56,543 nt of DNA from Streptomyces sp. SAJ15 (GCF_007595705.1 NZ_NISY01000023.1:1-56543), one strand, 5' to 3'; positions 7,746 through 16,230 are shown, numbered from the stretch's first letter. Notes: generated by a model from the letters alone, not told the origin. Translations and numbers: made by a program.

Positions 7746-8300
7746 TCAGTCGTCGGCGAACGCCGCCGCCCGCAACCGCCCGTACTCCTCGGCCATCCTC
7801 TCGAGCGTCCAGTGGGCGTTGAGACCGCTGGGGTTGGGCAGGGCCCAGACACGGGTGGTGCCTATGGTCCGCTCCTGCGGGCCTATCTGTGCGCGCTTGT
7901 CACCGAAGGCCGCGCGGTAGGCGGTGACGCCGGCCACCGCGAGCCAGCGCGGCCGCAGCCGAAGCACCTTCTCGGCGAGCAGCCGCCCGCCTTCCTGGTA
8001 CTCCCGGGCAGACAGCTCGTCGGCGCGCGCGGTGGGACGGGACACCACGTTGGTGATTCCGAGCCCGTAGCGGAGCAGCTCGCCCTGCTCGGCGGGGGCG
8101 AGCCGGCGCGGGGTGAAGCCTGAGGCGTGCAGCACCGGCCAGAAGCGGTTGCCCGGCCGGGCGAAGTGGTGGCCGGTGGCCGCCGACAGCAGCCCCGGGT
8201 TGATCCCGCAGAAGAGGACATGGAGCCCGTCCGCGACCACGTCGGGAACGACGCGGTCGCGGGCGGCCTCCAGCTCCTCAGGCGTGAAGGAGGAGGTCAG
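7746..8300 (-). CDS. mug: mismatch-specific (G:U/T) DNA glycosylase, Mug/TDG type
   Basis: A DNA repair enzyme that would excise uracil or thymine from mismatches with guanine. The family motif LFCGINPGLLSAATGHHFARPGNRFWP near the N-terminus holds the catalytic-type Asn of GINPG, and the C-terminal motif is ALPNPSGLNAH. About 184 residues fits the family. Its start is unusual. No ATG, GTG or TTG lies between the purB stop and the conserved N-terminus. The first good codon is CTG at 8300-8298, which overlaps the purB stop as CTGA. A GTG about 20 codons further in would cut into the conserved region. Translational coupling to purB is likely. Confidence 0.85.
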   Translation of the reverse strand: MTSSFTPEELEAARDRVVPDVVADGLHVLFCGINPGLLSAATGHHFARPGNRFWPVLHASGFTPRRLAPAEQGELLRYGLGITNVVSRPTARADELSAREYQEGGRLLAEKVLRLRPRWLAVAGVTAYRAAFGDKRAQIGPQERTIGTTRVWALPNPSGLNAHWTLERMAEEYGRLRAAAFADD

Positions 8301-9742
8301 AGGATCGCCCCCGGCGTGTAGCCGGCCGCCTCCGGGTGCTGCTTGACGATCTCCTCGACGCGGGCGACCACGGCGGCGACCTGGTCGGCCGCGGCGCCGG
8401 TGAAGGACAGCTTGTCGGCCATCAGCGCGTCCAGCGCCGCCCGGTCCAGCGGGATGCGGGCGTCGGCGGCGAGCTTGTCCAGCAGGTCGTTGCGCTCGGC
8501 ACCCTGCTCGCGCATGGCCAGCGCGGTGGCGACCGCGTGCTCCTTGATCGCCTCGTGCGCCTCCTCGCGGCCCACCCCGGCGCGCACCGCGCCCATCAGC
8601 ACCTTGGTGGTGGCGAGGAAGGGGAGGTAGCGGTCCAGCTCGCGGGCGACGACGGCGGGGAAGGCGCCGAACTCGTCCAGCACGGTCAGGAAGGTCTCCA
8701 GCAGACCGTCGAAGGCGAAGAACGCGTCCGGCAGCGCGACCCGGCGCACCACCGAGCAGGAGACGTCGCCCTCGTTCCACTGGTCGCCCGCCAGCTCACC
8801 GGTCATCGAGGCGTAGCCGCGCAGGATGACCGCGAGGCCGTTCACGCGCTCGCAGGAGCGGGTGTTCATCTTGTGCGGCATCGCCGAGGAGCCGACCTGG
8901 CCCGGCTTGAAGCCCTCGGTGACCAGCTCGTGCCCGGCCATCAGCCGGATGGTCTTGGCGAGCGAGGAGGGCGCGGCGGCCAGCTGCACCAGGGCCGTGA
9001 CCGCGTCGTAGTCGAGCGAGCGCGGGTAGACCTGGCCGACGGAGGTGAAGGCGTGCCCGAAGCCGAGGTGCGCGGCGATCCGCCGCTCCAGCTCGGCCAG
9101 CTTGCCCGCGTCGCCGCCCAGCAGGTCCAGCATGTCCTGCGCGGTGCCGACGGGGCCCTTGATACCGCGCAGCGGGTAGCGGTCCAGCAGGTCGGTCAGC
9201 CGGCCGTAGGCCACCAGCAGCTCGTCCGTCGCGGTCGCGAAGCGCTTGCCGAGGGTCGTGGCCTGCGCGGCGACATTGTGCGAGCGGCCCGCCATGACCA
9301 GCTCGGCATGCTCACCGGCCAGCTTGGCCAGCCGGGCCAGCACCGCCACCGTGCGGTCCCGCGCCAGCTCCAGGGAGAGCCGGATCTGAAGCTGCTCGAC
9401 GTTCTCGGTCAGGTCGCGGGAGGTCATGCCCTTGTGCACGTGCTCATGGCCGGCGAGGGCGTTGAACTCCTCGATCCGGGCCTTGACGTCATGCCGGGTG
9501 ACCTTCTCGCGCTCGGCGATCGAGGCCAGGTCGACGTCCTCCAGGACCCGCTCGTAGTCGGCGAGCGCGGCGTCCGGCACCTCGATCCCCAGGTCCTTCT
9601 GGGCGCGCAGCACGGCGAGCCACAGCCGCCGCTCCAGCGTCACCTTGTACTCGGGGGACCACAGGACGGCCAGCTCCGCGGAGGCGTAGCGGTTGGCCAG
9701 GACGTTCGGGATGCGGGGCTTCGCAGACAGAGCAGCAGTCAC
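8297..9742 (-). CDS. purB: adenylosuccinate lyase
   Basis: A purine biosynthesis enzyme that cleaves SAICAR and adenylosuccinate, releasing fumarate. The 481-residue protein has the superfamily signature GSSAMPHKMNTRSCE, the HVHKGMTSRDLTEN region and the catalytic-region histidine in GRSHNVAAQ. The start is GTG at 9742 (VTAALSAKPRIPNVLANRYAS), matching the usual N-terminus; longer frames only add arginine-rich translation of non-coding sequence. The glycosylase gene follows with a 4-base overlap. Confidence 0.95.
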   Translation of the reverse strand: MTAALSAKPRIPNVLANRYASAELAVLWSPEYKVTLERRLWLAVLRAQKDLGIEVPDAALADYERVLEDVDLASIAEREKVTRHDVKARIEEFNALAGHEHVHKGMTSRDLTENVEQLQIRLSLELARDRTVAVLARLAKLAGEHAELVMAGRSHNVAAQATTLGKRFATATDELLVAYGRLTDLLDRYPLRGIKGPVGTAQDMLDLLGGDAGKLAELERRIAAHLGFGHAFTSVGQVYPRSLDYDAVTALVQLAAAPSSLAKTIRLMAGHELVTEGFKPGQVGSSAMPHKMNTRSCERVNGLAVILRGYASMTGELAGDQWNEGDVSCSVVRRVALPDAFFAFDGLLETFLTVLDEFGAFPAVVARELDRYLPFLATTKVLMGAVRAGVGREEAHEAIKEHAVATALAMREQGAERNDLLDKLAADARIPLDRAALDALMADKLSFTGAAADQVAAVVARVEEIVKQHPEAAGYTPGAIL

Positions 9743-9861
9743 GTGACCAGAGTCTACTGGCGGTTTACGCAGGCCAGCGCCCCGCCCCGCTTTGTGGCTT
9801 ACTACGAAAGCCCGCGGGCGCGGGTGGGCCCGTACGGTCGGCACCCGCCCGGCGCGCCGGC

Positions 9862-9950
9862 CCGGTGTCCGGTCGGTCACGCGGTGGCGCCTCGCCCCGG
9901 TGTCCGGTCGGTCCCGCGGCGCGGCCTCGCTCCGGTGTCCGGTGGGGCGG
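9862..9950. repeat. imperfect 35-bp tandem repeat
   Basis: Copies of a unit starting CCGGTGTCCGGT occur at 9862, 9897 and 9932, a spacing of 35 bases, with growing divergence in the last copy. The repeat fills the intergenic gap between purB and the SGNH hydrolase gene (9743-10016). No gene is seen in this gap. Confidence 0.7.
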
Positions 9951-10016
9951 CGGCTCCGGGGCCCCGCCGGGCCCCGCGCCCTGCGGCCTCGGGTGTGGCG
10001 CGGCGCCGGGCGACGC

Positions 10017-10787
10017 TCACCTCTCGTACGGCAGCAGCTCGGCCCGCTTCGGCGGCCGTCCGTCGCCCGAGGAGCGGCCGGTCAGCCGCCGGCCTATCCA
10101 GGGCGCCAGGTGCAGACGGGCGAACCGCAGGTCGGCGCCGCGGCGGGCGCCCCAGCTCGCCGGCGCGGCCAGCGGCAGCGGCGCGTCCCAGTCCTCCACC
10201 GGCTCATGGCCCAGCGCCTGCCACACCGCCTCGGCGACCCGTCGGTGCCCCTCGGCGTTCAGATGCAGCCGGTCGTCCGCCCACATCCGCGGATCCCCCA
10301 ACGCCTTGGAGCCGAAGAGATCCACCACGACCGCCCCGTGTCGCCCGGCGAGCGTGTCGAGGTGCGAGAACAGCGTCTCCATCCGGGGCCGAAACCGCTC
10401 GAAGACCGGCCCGCGCCGGCCCGGGCTGCGCATCAGCACCAACTGGCGGCAGCTGGGGGCGAGCCGCTCGACGGCCTCCTCCAGCAGGGCGCACACCCGC
10501 GCCACGTCGCACTTCGGGCGCAACACGTCGTTCAGCCCGCCGACCAAGGTCACGAGGTCGGCGCCCATCGCGGCTGCCGGCGCCGTCTGCTCATCGACGA
10601 TCTGCCCGATGAGCTTGCCGCGCACCGCGAGGTTGGCATAGCGGAAGCCGGGGGTACGCGCCGCGAGGCGCGCGGCGAGCAGGTCCGCCCAGCCGCGGTA
10701 ACCGCCGTCCGGAAGCTCGTCGGACATCCCCTCGGTGAACGAGTCGCCGACCGCGACGAAGCTGGTGTAGGTGGCGTTCATCTGCAT
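10017..10787 (-). CDS. SGNH/GDSL-family hydrolase
   Basis: A cytoplasmic serine esterase/lipase-like protein of about 256 residues. Block I is VAVGDSFTEGMSD (nucleophile Ser of GDSF). The block II Gly and block III Asn are in NLAVRGKLI and VGGLNDVLRP. Block V is DRLHLNAEGHRR with the Asp-His pair. The start is an ATG at 10787 (MQMNATYTSF), with ATG 10781 two codons later as an alternative. There is no signal peptide. The substrate is unknown. Confidence 0.85.
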   Translation of the reverse strand: MQMNATYTSFVAVGDSFTEGMSDELPDGGYRGWADLLAARLAARTPGFRYANLAVRGKLIGQIVDEQTAPAAAMGADLVTLVGGLNDVLRPKCDVARVCALLEEAVERLAPSCRQLVLMRSPGRRGPVFERFRPRMETLFSHLDTLAGRHGAVVVDLFGSKALGDPRMWADDRLHLNAEGHRRVAEAVWQALGHEPVEDWDAPLPLAAPASWGARRGADLRFARLHLAPWIGRRLTGRSSGDGRPPKRAELLPYER

Positions 10788-10831
10788 GGCGCGGTGATCA
10801 TACCCATCGGTATGTCGGCTCCCTCTTCTTG

Positions 10832-10920
10832 GGGCTCGGTTCGCCTCCGGGCGCTGCAAGCGACTGCCGACGGTCGACCGTGCTCGCCTGCGCGCCCCTT
10901 TTCAGGGCTCGGTTCGCCGG
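10832..10920. repeat. duplicated intergenic motif
   Basis: The sequence GGCTCGGTTCGCC appears twice, near 10835 and 10909, each following a G+C-rich stretch; a GCGCCCCTTTTCAGGG segment precedes the second. This resembles dispersed intergenic repeat fragments of Streptomyces, but copy number elsewhere cannot be judged from this window. Confidence 0.45.
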
Positions 10921-10975
10921 TGCGTGCGGGGTTGGAGTGCGTACGCGGCCGTGGGGCGGCGAGTCGGGGCGACCC

Positions 10976-11839
10976 TCACTCGGCCAGGAATCCGGCGTCC
11001 AGCAGCTCACGGGCCAGCTCCGGGCTCCGGGCCGCCACGAAGGAGATCGGCTCGTCGTGCCGCGACCGCTCCGCCGTCGTCGGGTGGCCGTGCGGGTCCA
11101 GCACGCAGCCGCCCGCGGCCTGGACCAGGAACAGCCCGCCGCACACGTCCAGGAGATAGCCCCCGTGGCAGACCATGCCGTCCAGCACCCCTTCGGCCAC
11201 CAGCGCCAGGTCCAGCGCGGGCGCCCACAGGTTCACCGCTCGCCGGCACCGCTCGGCGGCCAGGGCGTCCGCGCGTCGGAACCAGGCGTGGCCCCCGTCG
11301 GAGTAGTTGGTGACGAGGGAGATCACCGCCTGCCGCAGGGGGACGCCTTCGGCGGGCGGGGCCGGCGGCCGGGCGCGGTCGCCCCCGCCGACGGTGCCCG
11401 CGGCGTCGACGGCGAAGCACTCGCGGTCGAGCAGGGGATCGAAGACCAGCGCGAGGACGACGCGCTCCCGCTCGAAGAGGCTGATGGCGATCGCGCAGTG
11501 GGCGATGCCGAAGCCGAAGTTGTTGGTGCCGTCGAGGGGATCCACCGCCCAGGTGAGCGGGGTGTCCGGCCACCGGGTGTACGGCTCCTCCTCCGCCACC
11601 ACCCCGTAGTCGGGGAACTCCGCCCGCAACTGCCGGGCGATGATGTCCTGCGCGGTGACGTCGGCCCGCAACTGCACGTCATGGGGGCCCTTCGCGGCGC
11701 TGATCAGCCGGGAACCGAACTGATCGCGCAGGGCTTTTCCGGCGCTCCGCGCGGCGTGCCGCGCGACGGCCAGTTCGCGCTCCACGTCGCGCCGGTGTCG
11801 GTCGTCCGCCCCGCCCGCCGACGAGCCGGTGGAAGCCAT
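10976..11839 (-). CDS. inositol monophosphatase-family phosphatase
   Basis: A Mg-dependent, Li-sensitive-type phosphatase fold, 287 residues. The metal-binding motifs are VVAEEEP (81-86) and WAVDPLDGTNNFGFG (Asp100, Asp103), plus the C-terminal WAPALDLALVAEG with Asp210. Known members hydrolyse inositol phosphate, 3'-phosphoadenosine phosphates or fructose bisphosphate; nothing here decides which. It is the last gene of a four-gene operon, starting one base after the stop of the squalene-cyclase-repeat gene. This tight packing suggests that its substrate is linked to the CYTH and repeat proteins upstream. Confidence 0.88.
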   Translation of the reverse strand: MASTGSSAGGADDRHRRDVERELAVARHAARSAGKALRDQFGSRLISAAKGPHDVQLRADVTAQDIIARQLRAEFPDYGVVAEEEPYTRWPDTPLTWAVDPLDGTNNFGFGIAHCAIAISLFERERVVLALVFDPLLDRECFAVDAAGTVGGGDRARPPAPPAEGVPLRQAVISLVTNYSDGGHAWFRRADALAAERCRRAVNLWAPALDLALVAEGVLDGMVCHGGYLLDVCGGLFLVQAAGGCVLDPHGHPTTAERSRHDEPISFVAARSPELARELLDAGFLAE

Positions 11840-11840
11840 C

Positions 11841-13580
11841 TCAGTCCCCGTCCTGTCGTCGGTTCGCCGAGCGCCGTCCGCGCCTCAGGCGGTGTTCCTC
11901 GATCAGAACGGCGGGCACGGTGGCGCCCGCCACGGGAAGCACGATGCTCGCGGCGGCCGCGAGCACCTGGCGCGTCCCCGAACTCGACTGCAACTGCTCG
12001 AACACGCCCCCCTGCCAGAGCCCCAGCATCGTCACGGCCACGGTCAGGGCCGACAGCCACACCGCGCCGACGCGCCCGATGCGGCCGCCCGCCGCCGCGC
12101 CGTCGGACGGCTGGGCGACGACCCGGCCCAGATGGGCCTGCATGACGCGGCGGTCCTGCTGGACGTACTGGTCGACGGCGACCGGCACCAGCGTGCGGGT
12201 GCTGGCCCGCAACACCGTGCGCAGGGCGAGGACGGCGTCGTGTGTCGCCCACACCGGTGGTGAGTCGGGTGCGGTCACGCTGCACCTCCAGGTGCCGTTG
12301 GGCTGTTGGAGTGCGAGGAGTCGACGCACTCCGTCCAGCACCACGGCCTCGTCCAGGTCGTGCCCGGCCAGGCTCAGCGCCGTCAGCGCCCAGGGTGTGG
12401 CGAAGTGGCGGTAGTCCATGCGGATCGAACGCCCGGGATCGACCGGGGTGTTGGCCGTCGTGGACTCCCACGGCTCCTCCCGGAGCGCGTCGAACGTCTC
12501 CACCAGATAGTCGCAGCCGGCGACGACCGCCGTGTCCGTTTCGGGGGAACGGGCCGCGAGCAGCGCCACGATCGCGTAGCCGGTGTACGCGGGGGACGAC
12601 GGCCGCGCGCTGTCCGTCGCCCGCGGTGAGGCCCCCCAACCGCCGTCCGGACACTGCGCGTGCCGGAGCCAGGACACGCCCCTGGAGACCGAGTCGACCC
12701 GGTTGAAGCCCGCCAGCGCCCGGATCGCCGCGGTGGTGGGGAAGACCATGGACTGGCTGTCCTCGGCGGAGGAGGCCCAGCCGCCGTCCGGCCGCTGCTG
12801 CTCTTCCAGCCAGGCGATGCCCTTGGTCACGGCGGAGTCGGTGTGCGACCAGCCCGCCTCCCGGAGGGCGGTCAGGCAGGCGGCCGTGGACTCGGTGATC
12901 GACAGGCTGCTCATTCCGCCGATGAGCGAACTGCGCACCCGCCAGCCGCCGTCGGGGTTCTGCTCCGCGGCCAGGGTCTGGGCCGGGCGGCTGACGAACT
13001 CGCCTCGCGCCCCGGCGTGGATATGGGCGAGCACCGCCTCCGCGGTGGACAGGATGCCGATGCTCCTGCCGTCCTGCCACTGGTTCCACCCCCAGCGGCC
13101 GTCCTCCGTCGACAGGTGGCTGTCGAGGTAGGCGATGGAGGTGTCGAAGGCGCGTCGGATGGCGGTGCTGAGCTCGGCGGCCCCGCTGGCCGCGCGGTGC
13201 CAGCGCACCGCGGTGACCAGGTGTGCCGCGTGCTCGATGTCGGCTCCCCGGTTGCAGACCTCCGCGACGCTCAGCGTGCGCCAGCGCGCGTCGTGGGGCA
13301 TCGCCAGCCGCTCGGGTCTCAGCACCGCGGCGGCCACCAGCCGCCCGGTGCCCCCGGTGTGCTCGTAGGCCAGCAGGCCCATGAACGCGACGTCCACCCC
13401 GAACTCGCGGGCGGCCGTGCGCTCCACCAGGGTGTCGATCCCGTCGTCGGGGCGCCGGCCGGTGTCGTCGGGGAGTCCGGCGAGCTCCAGCCGGAGGCAG
13501 ACGAGGCGGGAGCCCTCGGCCCGCAGCACCACCCGGTCGCCCTCGGGCGCCAGCAGGATCAGATCGACTCCGGTGGTCAC
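11841..13580 (-). CDS. squalene cyclase/prenyltransferase-repeat membrane protein with Nudix-like N-terminus
   Basis: A 579-residue protein of unknown function. Residues 1-125 look like a Nudix fold, but the Nudix box is degenerate: LVERTAAREFGVD (51-63) keeps RE but lacks the EExG part. Residues about 140-460 form an alpha/alpha barrel with QW-type repeats: QNPDGGW 207-213, QQRPDGGW 261-268, QCPDGGW 309-315 and QQPNGTW 425-431. No DXDD or other triterpene-cyclase catalytic motif is visible. Two hydrophobic helices at about 504-523 and 539-560 anchor the C-terminus. The start is a GTG at 13580 overlapping the upstream stop (GTGA), implying translational coupling. The longer frame upstream is antisense-like arginine-rich translation of the neighbour. 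Confidence 0.75.
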   Translation of the reverse strand: MTTGVDLILLAPEGDRVVLRAEGSRLVCLRLELAGLPDDTGRRPDDGIDTLVERTAAREFGVDVAFMGLLAYEHTGGTGRLVAAAVLRPERLAMPHDARWRTLSVAEVCNRGADIEHAAHLVTAVRWHRAASGAAELSTAIRRAFDTSIAYLDSHLSTEDGRWGWNQWQDGRSIGILSTAEAVLAHIHAGARGEFVSRPAQTLAAEQNPDGGWRVRSSLIGGMSSLSITESTAACLTALREAGWSHTDSAVTKGIAWLEEQQRPDGGWASSAEDSQSMVFPTTAAIRALAGFNRVDSVSRGVSWLRHAQCPDGGWGASPRATDSARPSSPAYTGYAIVALLAARSPETDTAVVAGCDYLVETFDALREEPWESTTANTPVDPGRSIRMDYRHFATPWALTALSLAGHDLDEAVVLDGVRRLLALQQPNGTWRCSVTAPDSPPVWATHDAVLALRTVLRASTRTLVPVAVDQYVQQDRRVMQAHLGRVVAQPSDGAAAGGRIGRVGAVWLSALTVAVTMLGLWQGGVFEQLQSSSGTRQVLAAAASIVLPVAGATVPAVLIEEHRLRRGRRSANRRQDGD

Positions 13581-14572
13581 AGGGCGAGCTCCTGGGGCGG
13601 TGGGGGACTCCGGCGCGCGGGGGGCGCGGACGCTCGGTCTTCGGGCGTGCGGCGTTCGGAGGCACGGCCATCGGACGCGCGGTCTTCGGGTGTGCGGCGT
13701 TCGGAGGCGCGGCCATCGGACGCGCGGGCTTCGGGCGCGCGACACTCGGGCGCGAGGGCGTCGAGTGAGCACCGCTCGGGTGACGTGCGTCGTTCCGGGG
13801 GCTCACCGCCCCCGGCGAGATGACCCAGCAGCCGGGTCAGCTCCTCCGCCAGCTCCCCGGGGGACCGCCTGCGGAGCGCGATCGCCGCGCCGTGGGCGAG
13901 CGCGTGCTCGGCGTAGACGTCCACCGTCGAGCGGCGGTCGCGGCCCTGGAAGACCAGGCTGGCGGTGGTGGCGCGACGGTCGCCGATCACCCGGTGCAGG
14001 ACGTCGGCGGAGAGTTCATAGCCGGTGCCCGCCGCCATATGGGCGTCGAAGACGCGCTCCAGCCGCTGAACGCCGACCGGGACCAGGGAGTACGTGGAGG
14101 AGTCGTCCGCGGAGGCGTAGCTGTAGGCGTGGAACTCGCGCGCGGGCGCCGCCCCCGCCCGCGGGGCGGACGAGGAGCGGGCGGGCGGGGGCGTGAACTG
14201 CTGGTAGCGGTAGCCGCCCGAGATCAGTGTCGAGGCGAAGTCCCAGCGGTGGTTGTGCACATTGGGGGCCTCGTCGTCGTCCGGCCCCTCGCGCCGCCAC
14301 CAGATGTGCAGTCGCAGTCGGTGCGCCGGACCCGAGGCGAGGACGATCTTGGAGAAGCCGTTGGGGTGGGCGTACGAGCGCTCCGCCACCGCGGCGAGGC
14401 GGCGCTCGTCCCGTAACAGGGCGCGCAGCATGGCGCACACCGATGCCCTGTCCGACAGGGGGGCGAGGGCGGCGGCGAGCGAGCCCGCGCGGCCCTGGGC
14501 GTGCGCGTCCGCGAGGGCGGCGAAGCGCGCGTCCAGTGCCGCGAGCGACGAGGGGTTCGAGGAGGTCGCCAT
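13577..14572 (-). CDS. cupin-like hypothetical protein with C-terminal 15-residue repeats
   Basis: A 331-residue protein that I do not recognise as a named family. The middle (about 65-215) looks like a cupin/cysteine-dioxygenase-type barrel: FSKIVLASGPAHRLRLHIWW, then VHNHRWDFASTLISGGYRY with a His-x-His, then SADVLHRVI. The helical N-terminus holds LAALDARFAALADAHAQ. The last 80 residues are low complexity with a tandem ASDGRASERRTPEDR repeat encoded by 45-bp DNA repeats. The ATG at 14572 is four bases after the CYTH gene stop, and the stop overlaps the next start. It is therefore the second gene of the operon. Metal binding is an inference from the histidines. Confidence 0.7.
   Translation of the reverse strand: MATSSNPSSLAALDARFAALADAHAQGRAGSLAAALAPLSDRASVCAMLRALLRDERRLAAVAERSYAHPNGFSKIVLASGPAHRLRLHIWWRREGPDDDEAPNVHNHRWDFASTLISGGYRYQQFTPPPARSSSAPRAGAAPAREFHAYSYASADDSSTYSLVPVGVQRLERVFDAHMAAGTGYELSADVLHRVIGDRRATTASLVFQGRDRRSTVDVYAEHALAHGAAIALRRRSPGELAEELTRLLGHLAGGGEPPERRTSPERCSLDALAPECRAPEARASDGRASERRTPEDRASDGRASERRTPEDRASAPPARRSPPPPQELAL
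13636..13725. repeat. two 45-bp tandem repeats inside the cupin-like gene
   Basis: Units 13636-13680 and 13681-13725 both begin GGTCTTCGGG and include GCGGCGTTCGGAGGC. A degenerate third copy continues to about 13745. The period of 15 codons keeps the frame and produces the repeated acidic/basic tail of the encoded protein. Confidence 0.8.
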
Positions 14573-14576
14573 GGCC

Positions 14577-15059
14577 TCAGCCCCGCGCGATGTCGGCGTT
14601 GGAGAAGGCCGGATGGCCGGTGACCTCCCTGTCGATCAGCAGGAACTCGGGCAGGGACACCTGCTGCCGCTCCTTGTCGAGCTGGACCTCGAGGATGCGG
14701 CAGGCGCGGCTCGCGGGCTCGCGGATGATGTCGAGCTCGAACAGCCGCCCCCGCCAGTCGAAGAGCCATCTCTCCTTGACGACCGGCTGCCGGCCCGGAT
14801 CTCCCCGCCGGCGGAGCCGCGCGTACGCCTCGGGGCCGATCTCCCGCTCGTCGATGGTGCGCACCCCTGGTCGCAGCGGGGTGAGCAACGTGTGGAAGAA
14901 CCGCTCGGTGTCGCCGCAGCGCCAGTGCCGGATCCGCTCCTCCCCGGCCGGGCCCACGCTGAGATAGATCTGCTCCAACTGCACCCGCCGTGCGGCGCTC
15001 AGCACGGGATGCCCGGGGTCGGGTGGAGCGGCCAGCAGGAACTTCCGTTCGATCTCCAC
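14577..15059 (-). CDS. CYTH-domain (triphosphate tunnel metalloenzyme-like) protein
   Basis: A 160-residue single-domain CYTH protein. The N-terminal VEIERKFLL gives the ExExK signature (Glu2, Glu4, Lys6). Later strands show the alternating charged residues of the tunnel: RHWRC, TIDEREIG, VVKERWLFDWRGRLFELDII and ILEVQLDKE. The family includes thiamine triphosphatases, inorganic tripolyphosphatases and class IV adenylyl cyclases, which all act on triphosphates in a beta tunnel. The start is set at the GTG giving VEIERKF; a TTG two codons earlier (15065) lies closer to a GGGGGG tract. It is the first gene of the four-gene operon and is followed after four bases by the cupin-like gene. Confidence 0.82.
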   Translation of the reverse strand: MEIERKFLLAAPPDPGHPVLSAARRVQLEQIYLSVGPAGEERIRHWRCGDTERFFHTLLTPLRPGVRTIDEREIGPEAYARLRRRGDPGRQPVVKERWLFDWRGRLFELDIIREPASRACRILEVQLDKERQQVSLPEFLLIDREVTGHPAFSNADIARG

Positions 15060-15230
15060 GGACAACGTGCCCCCCAGGACGTCGTCAAGGATTGCGCCGC
15101 CCGCCTCGCGATGAGCCGAGACGGTGAGGATGAGCTCATCGTACCAATCCGGACACGCTCCGTGGGCGGGTTCGCCGGAGTCCGATCGCCCGGCGGTGCC
15201 CGGCTGCGTGGGGCGCCGGGGGCGCGCATC

Positions 15231-15506
15231 ATGAGCCCCATGGTGATGACCCATATCTACTTCGAGGGCGGTGCGCGCAACGGCACGACGGTGATGTGGA
15301 ACCTGGAGCCGGGCGCGGACGTCTACGACGACAACATCTTCCGGCCGCCCGAGCTGTACCGGCGGACGCATCGGGCGAAGGTCATCGGCGGTATCGAGTA
15401 CGCGGTCTTCCGCTACGACCCCACCACCACCCGGCTGCCGGGCGCGGGTACGCCGGGAACGGGTGCGTCGAGCGGTGCGCACAGGCCCGGCGGAGCGCCG
15501 AGGTGA
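15231..15506 (+). CDS. small hypothetical protein divergent from the CYTH operon
   Basis: A 91-residue protein with no recognised domain. It contains MTHIYFEGGARNGTTVMWNLEPGADVYDDNIFRPPELYRRT and ends in a Gly/Pro-rich tail. Three in-frame ATGs (15231, 15240, 15246) are possible starts; the last gives MTHIYF. It is transcribed away from the CYTH operon across a 171-base shared promoter region, so it may be co-regulated or related. Confidence 0.6.
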   Translation: MSPMVMTHIYFEGGARNGTTVMWNLEPGADVYDDNIFRPPELYRRTHRAKVIGGIEYAVFRYDPTTTRLPGAGTPGTGASSGAHRPGGAPR

Positions 15507-15679
15507 GCCGGGCTGCCGCCGAGCGAGGGCACCGCCTGACGGGGCGGGCCGACCGGGCGGGTGCATGCCGCCGTGTCCCGGGCGTCCCCCGCGGCCATAC
15601 CCCGCCCTACCCGGGCCGGAACCGCCGCCGTCGGGCGCCGCGGGGTTCCGGAAGCCGCCCGGCGGGCAGCCTGATCAGC

Positions 15680-15961
15680 GTGGACGCCTATGAGTGTGAT
15701 CGAACGACGATGGCAGTGGTCGCCACCGCGCTCGCCGACGACGGAGAGGCCGCCGTAACCCTGCTCGCGCCGCTCGAAGCGCGCGACGTGTGCCGGGTCG
15801 CGGTCCGCCTGGCCGCGATGGCCGCCGACACGCTGCTGGCCGTCGCCGAGGCGGAGGGCGGCGGCCGCGCGGAGGCCCTGGCCCGCTGGCAGGCATGCAT
15901 CCTCGCCCACGAGGCGCAGCGCGCCGCGCGGGAGGCGGGGCCCGGCCCTGACGGCTGCTGA
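15680..15961 (+). CDS. small hypothetical protein
   Basis: A 93-residue, Ala-rich, helical cytoplasmic protein (VDAYECDRTTMAVVATALADDGEAA and onwards). It is of a type I associate with Streptomyces genomes, but I can assign no function. The start is a GTG at 15680; an ATG at 15710 would shorten it by ten residues. No ribosome site is convincing. The next gene is convergent. Confidence 0.55.
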   Translation: MDAYECDRTTMAVVATALADDGEAAVTLLAPLEARDVCRVAVRLAAMAADTLLAVAEAEGGGRAEALARWQACILAHEAQRAAREAGPGPDGC

Positions 15962-16230
15962 CGGCGGGAGGCGGGACCACGGCGGACCCGGCTCCGACGG
16001 TCTGCTGACGCGCCGGCGACGACTCCCCGGTGCGGGCGGCGCGGAACGCCTCCTCCCGGGCCGGGCCGCCGGCACGCCGGCGGACGGCTCCGGGGCCGCG
16101 CGGCCGGGCCGGGGCCGGGGCCAGGAGTGGCTCCCGGCCCCGGCACCCGACACCGCGCCCGCTGGCCGCGACCTCGGCCGAGCGATGCCGTCGGACGCCC
16201 CGAACCGCGCGGAGGCGCGCGGTGCCGTGA

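Noticed and set aside
7626..8123. A short coding frame through the 39-bp repeats (repeated GVDEWRRWRFEGV)
   Set aside because: The periodicity comes from the repeat length; there is no ribosome site and the frame runs antisense into the glycosylase gene.
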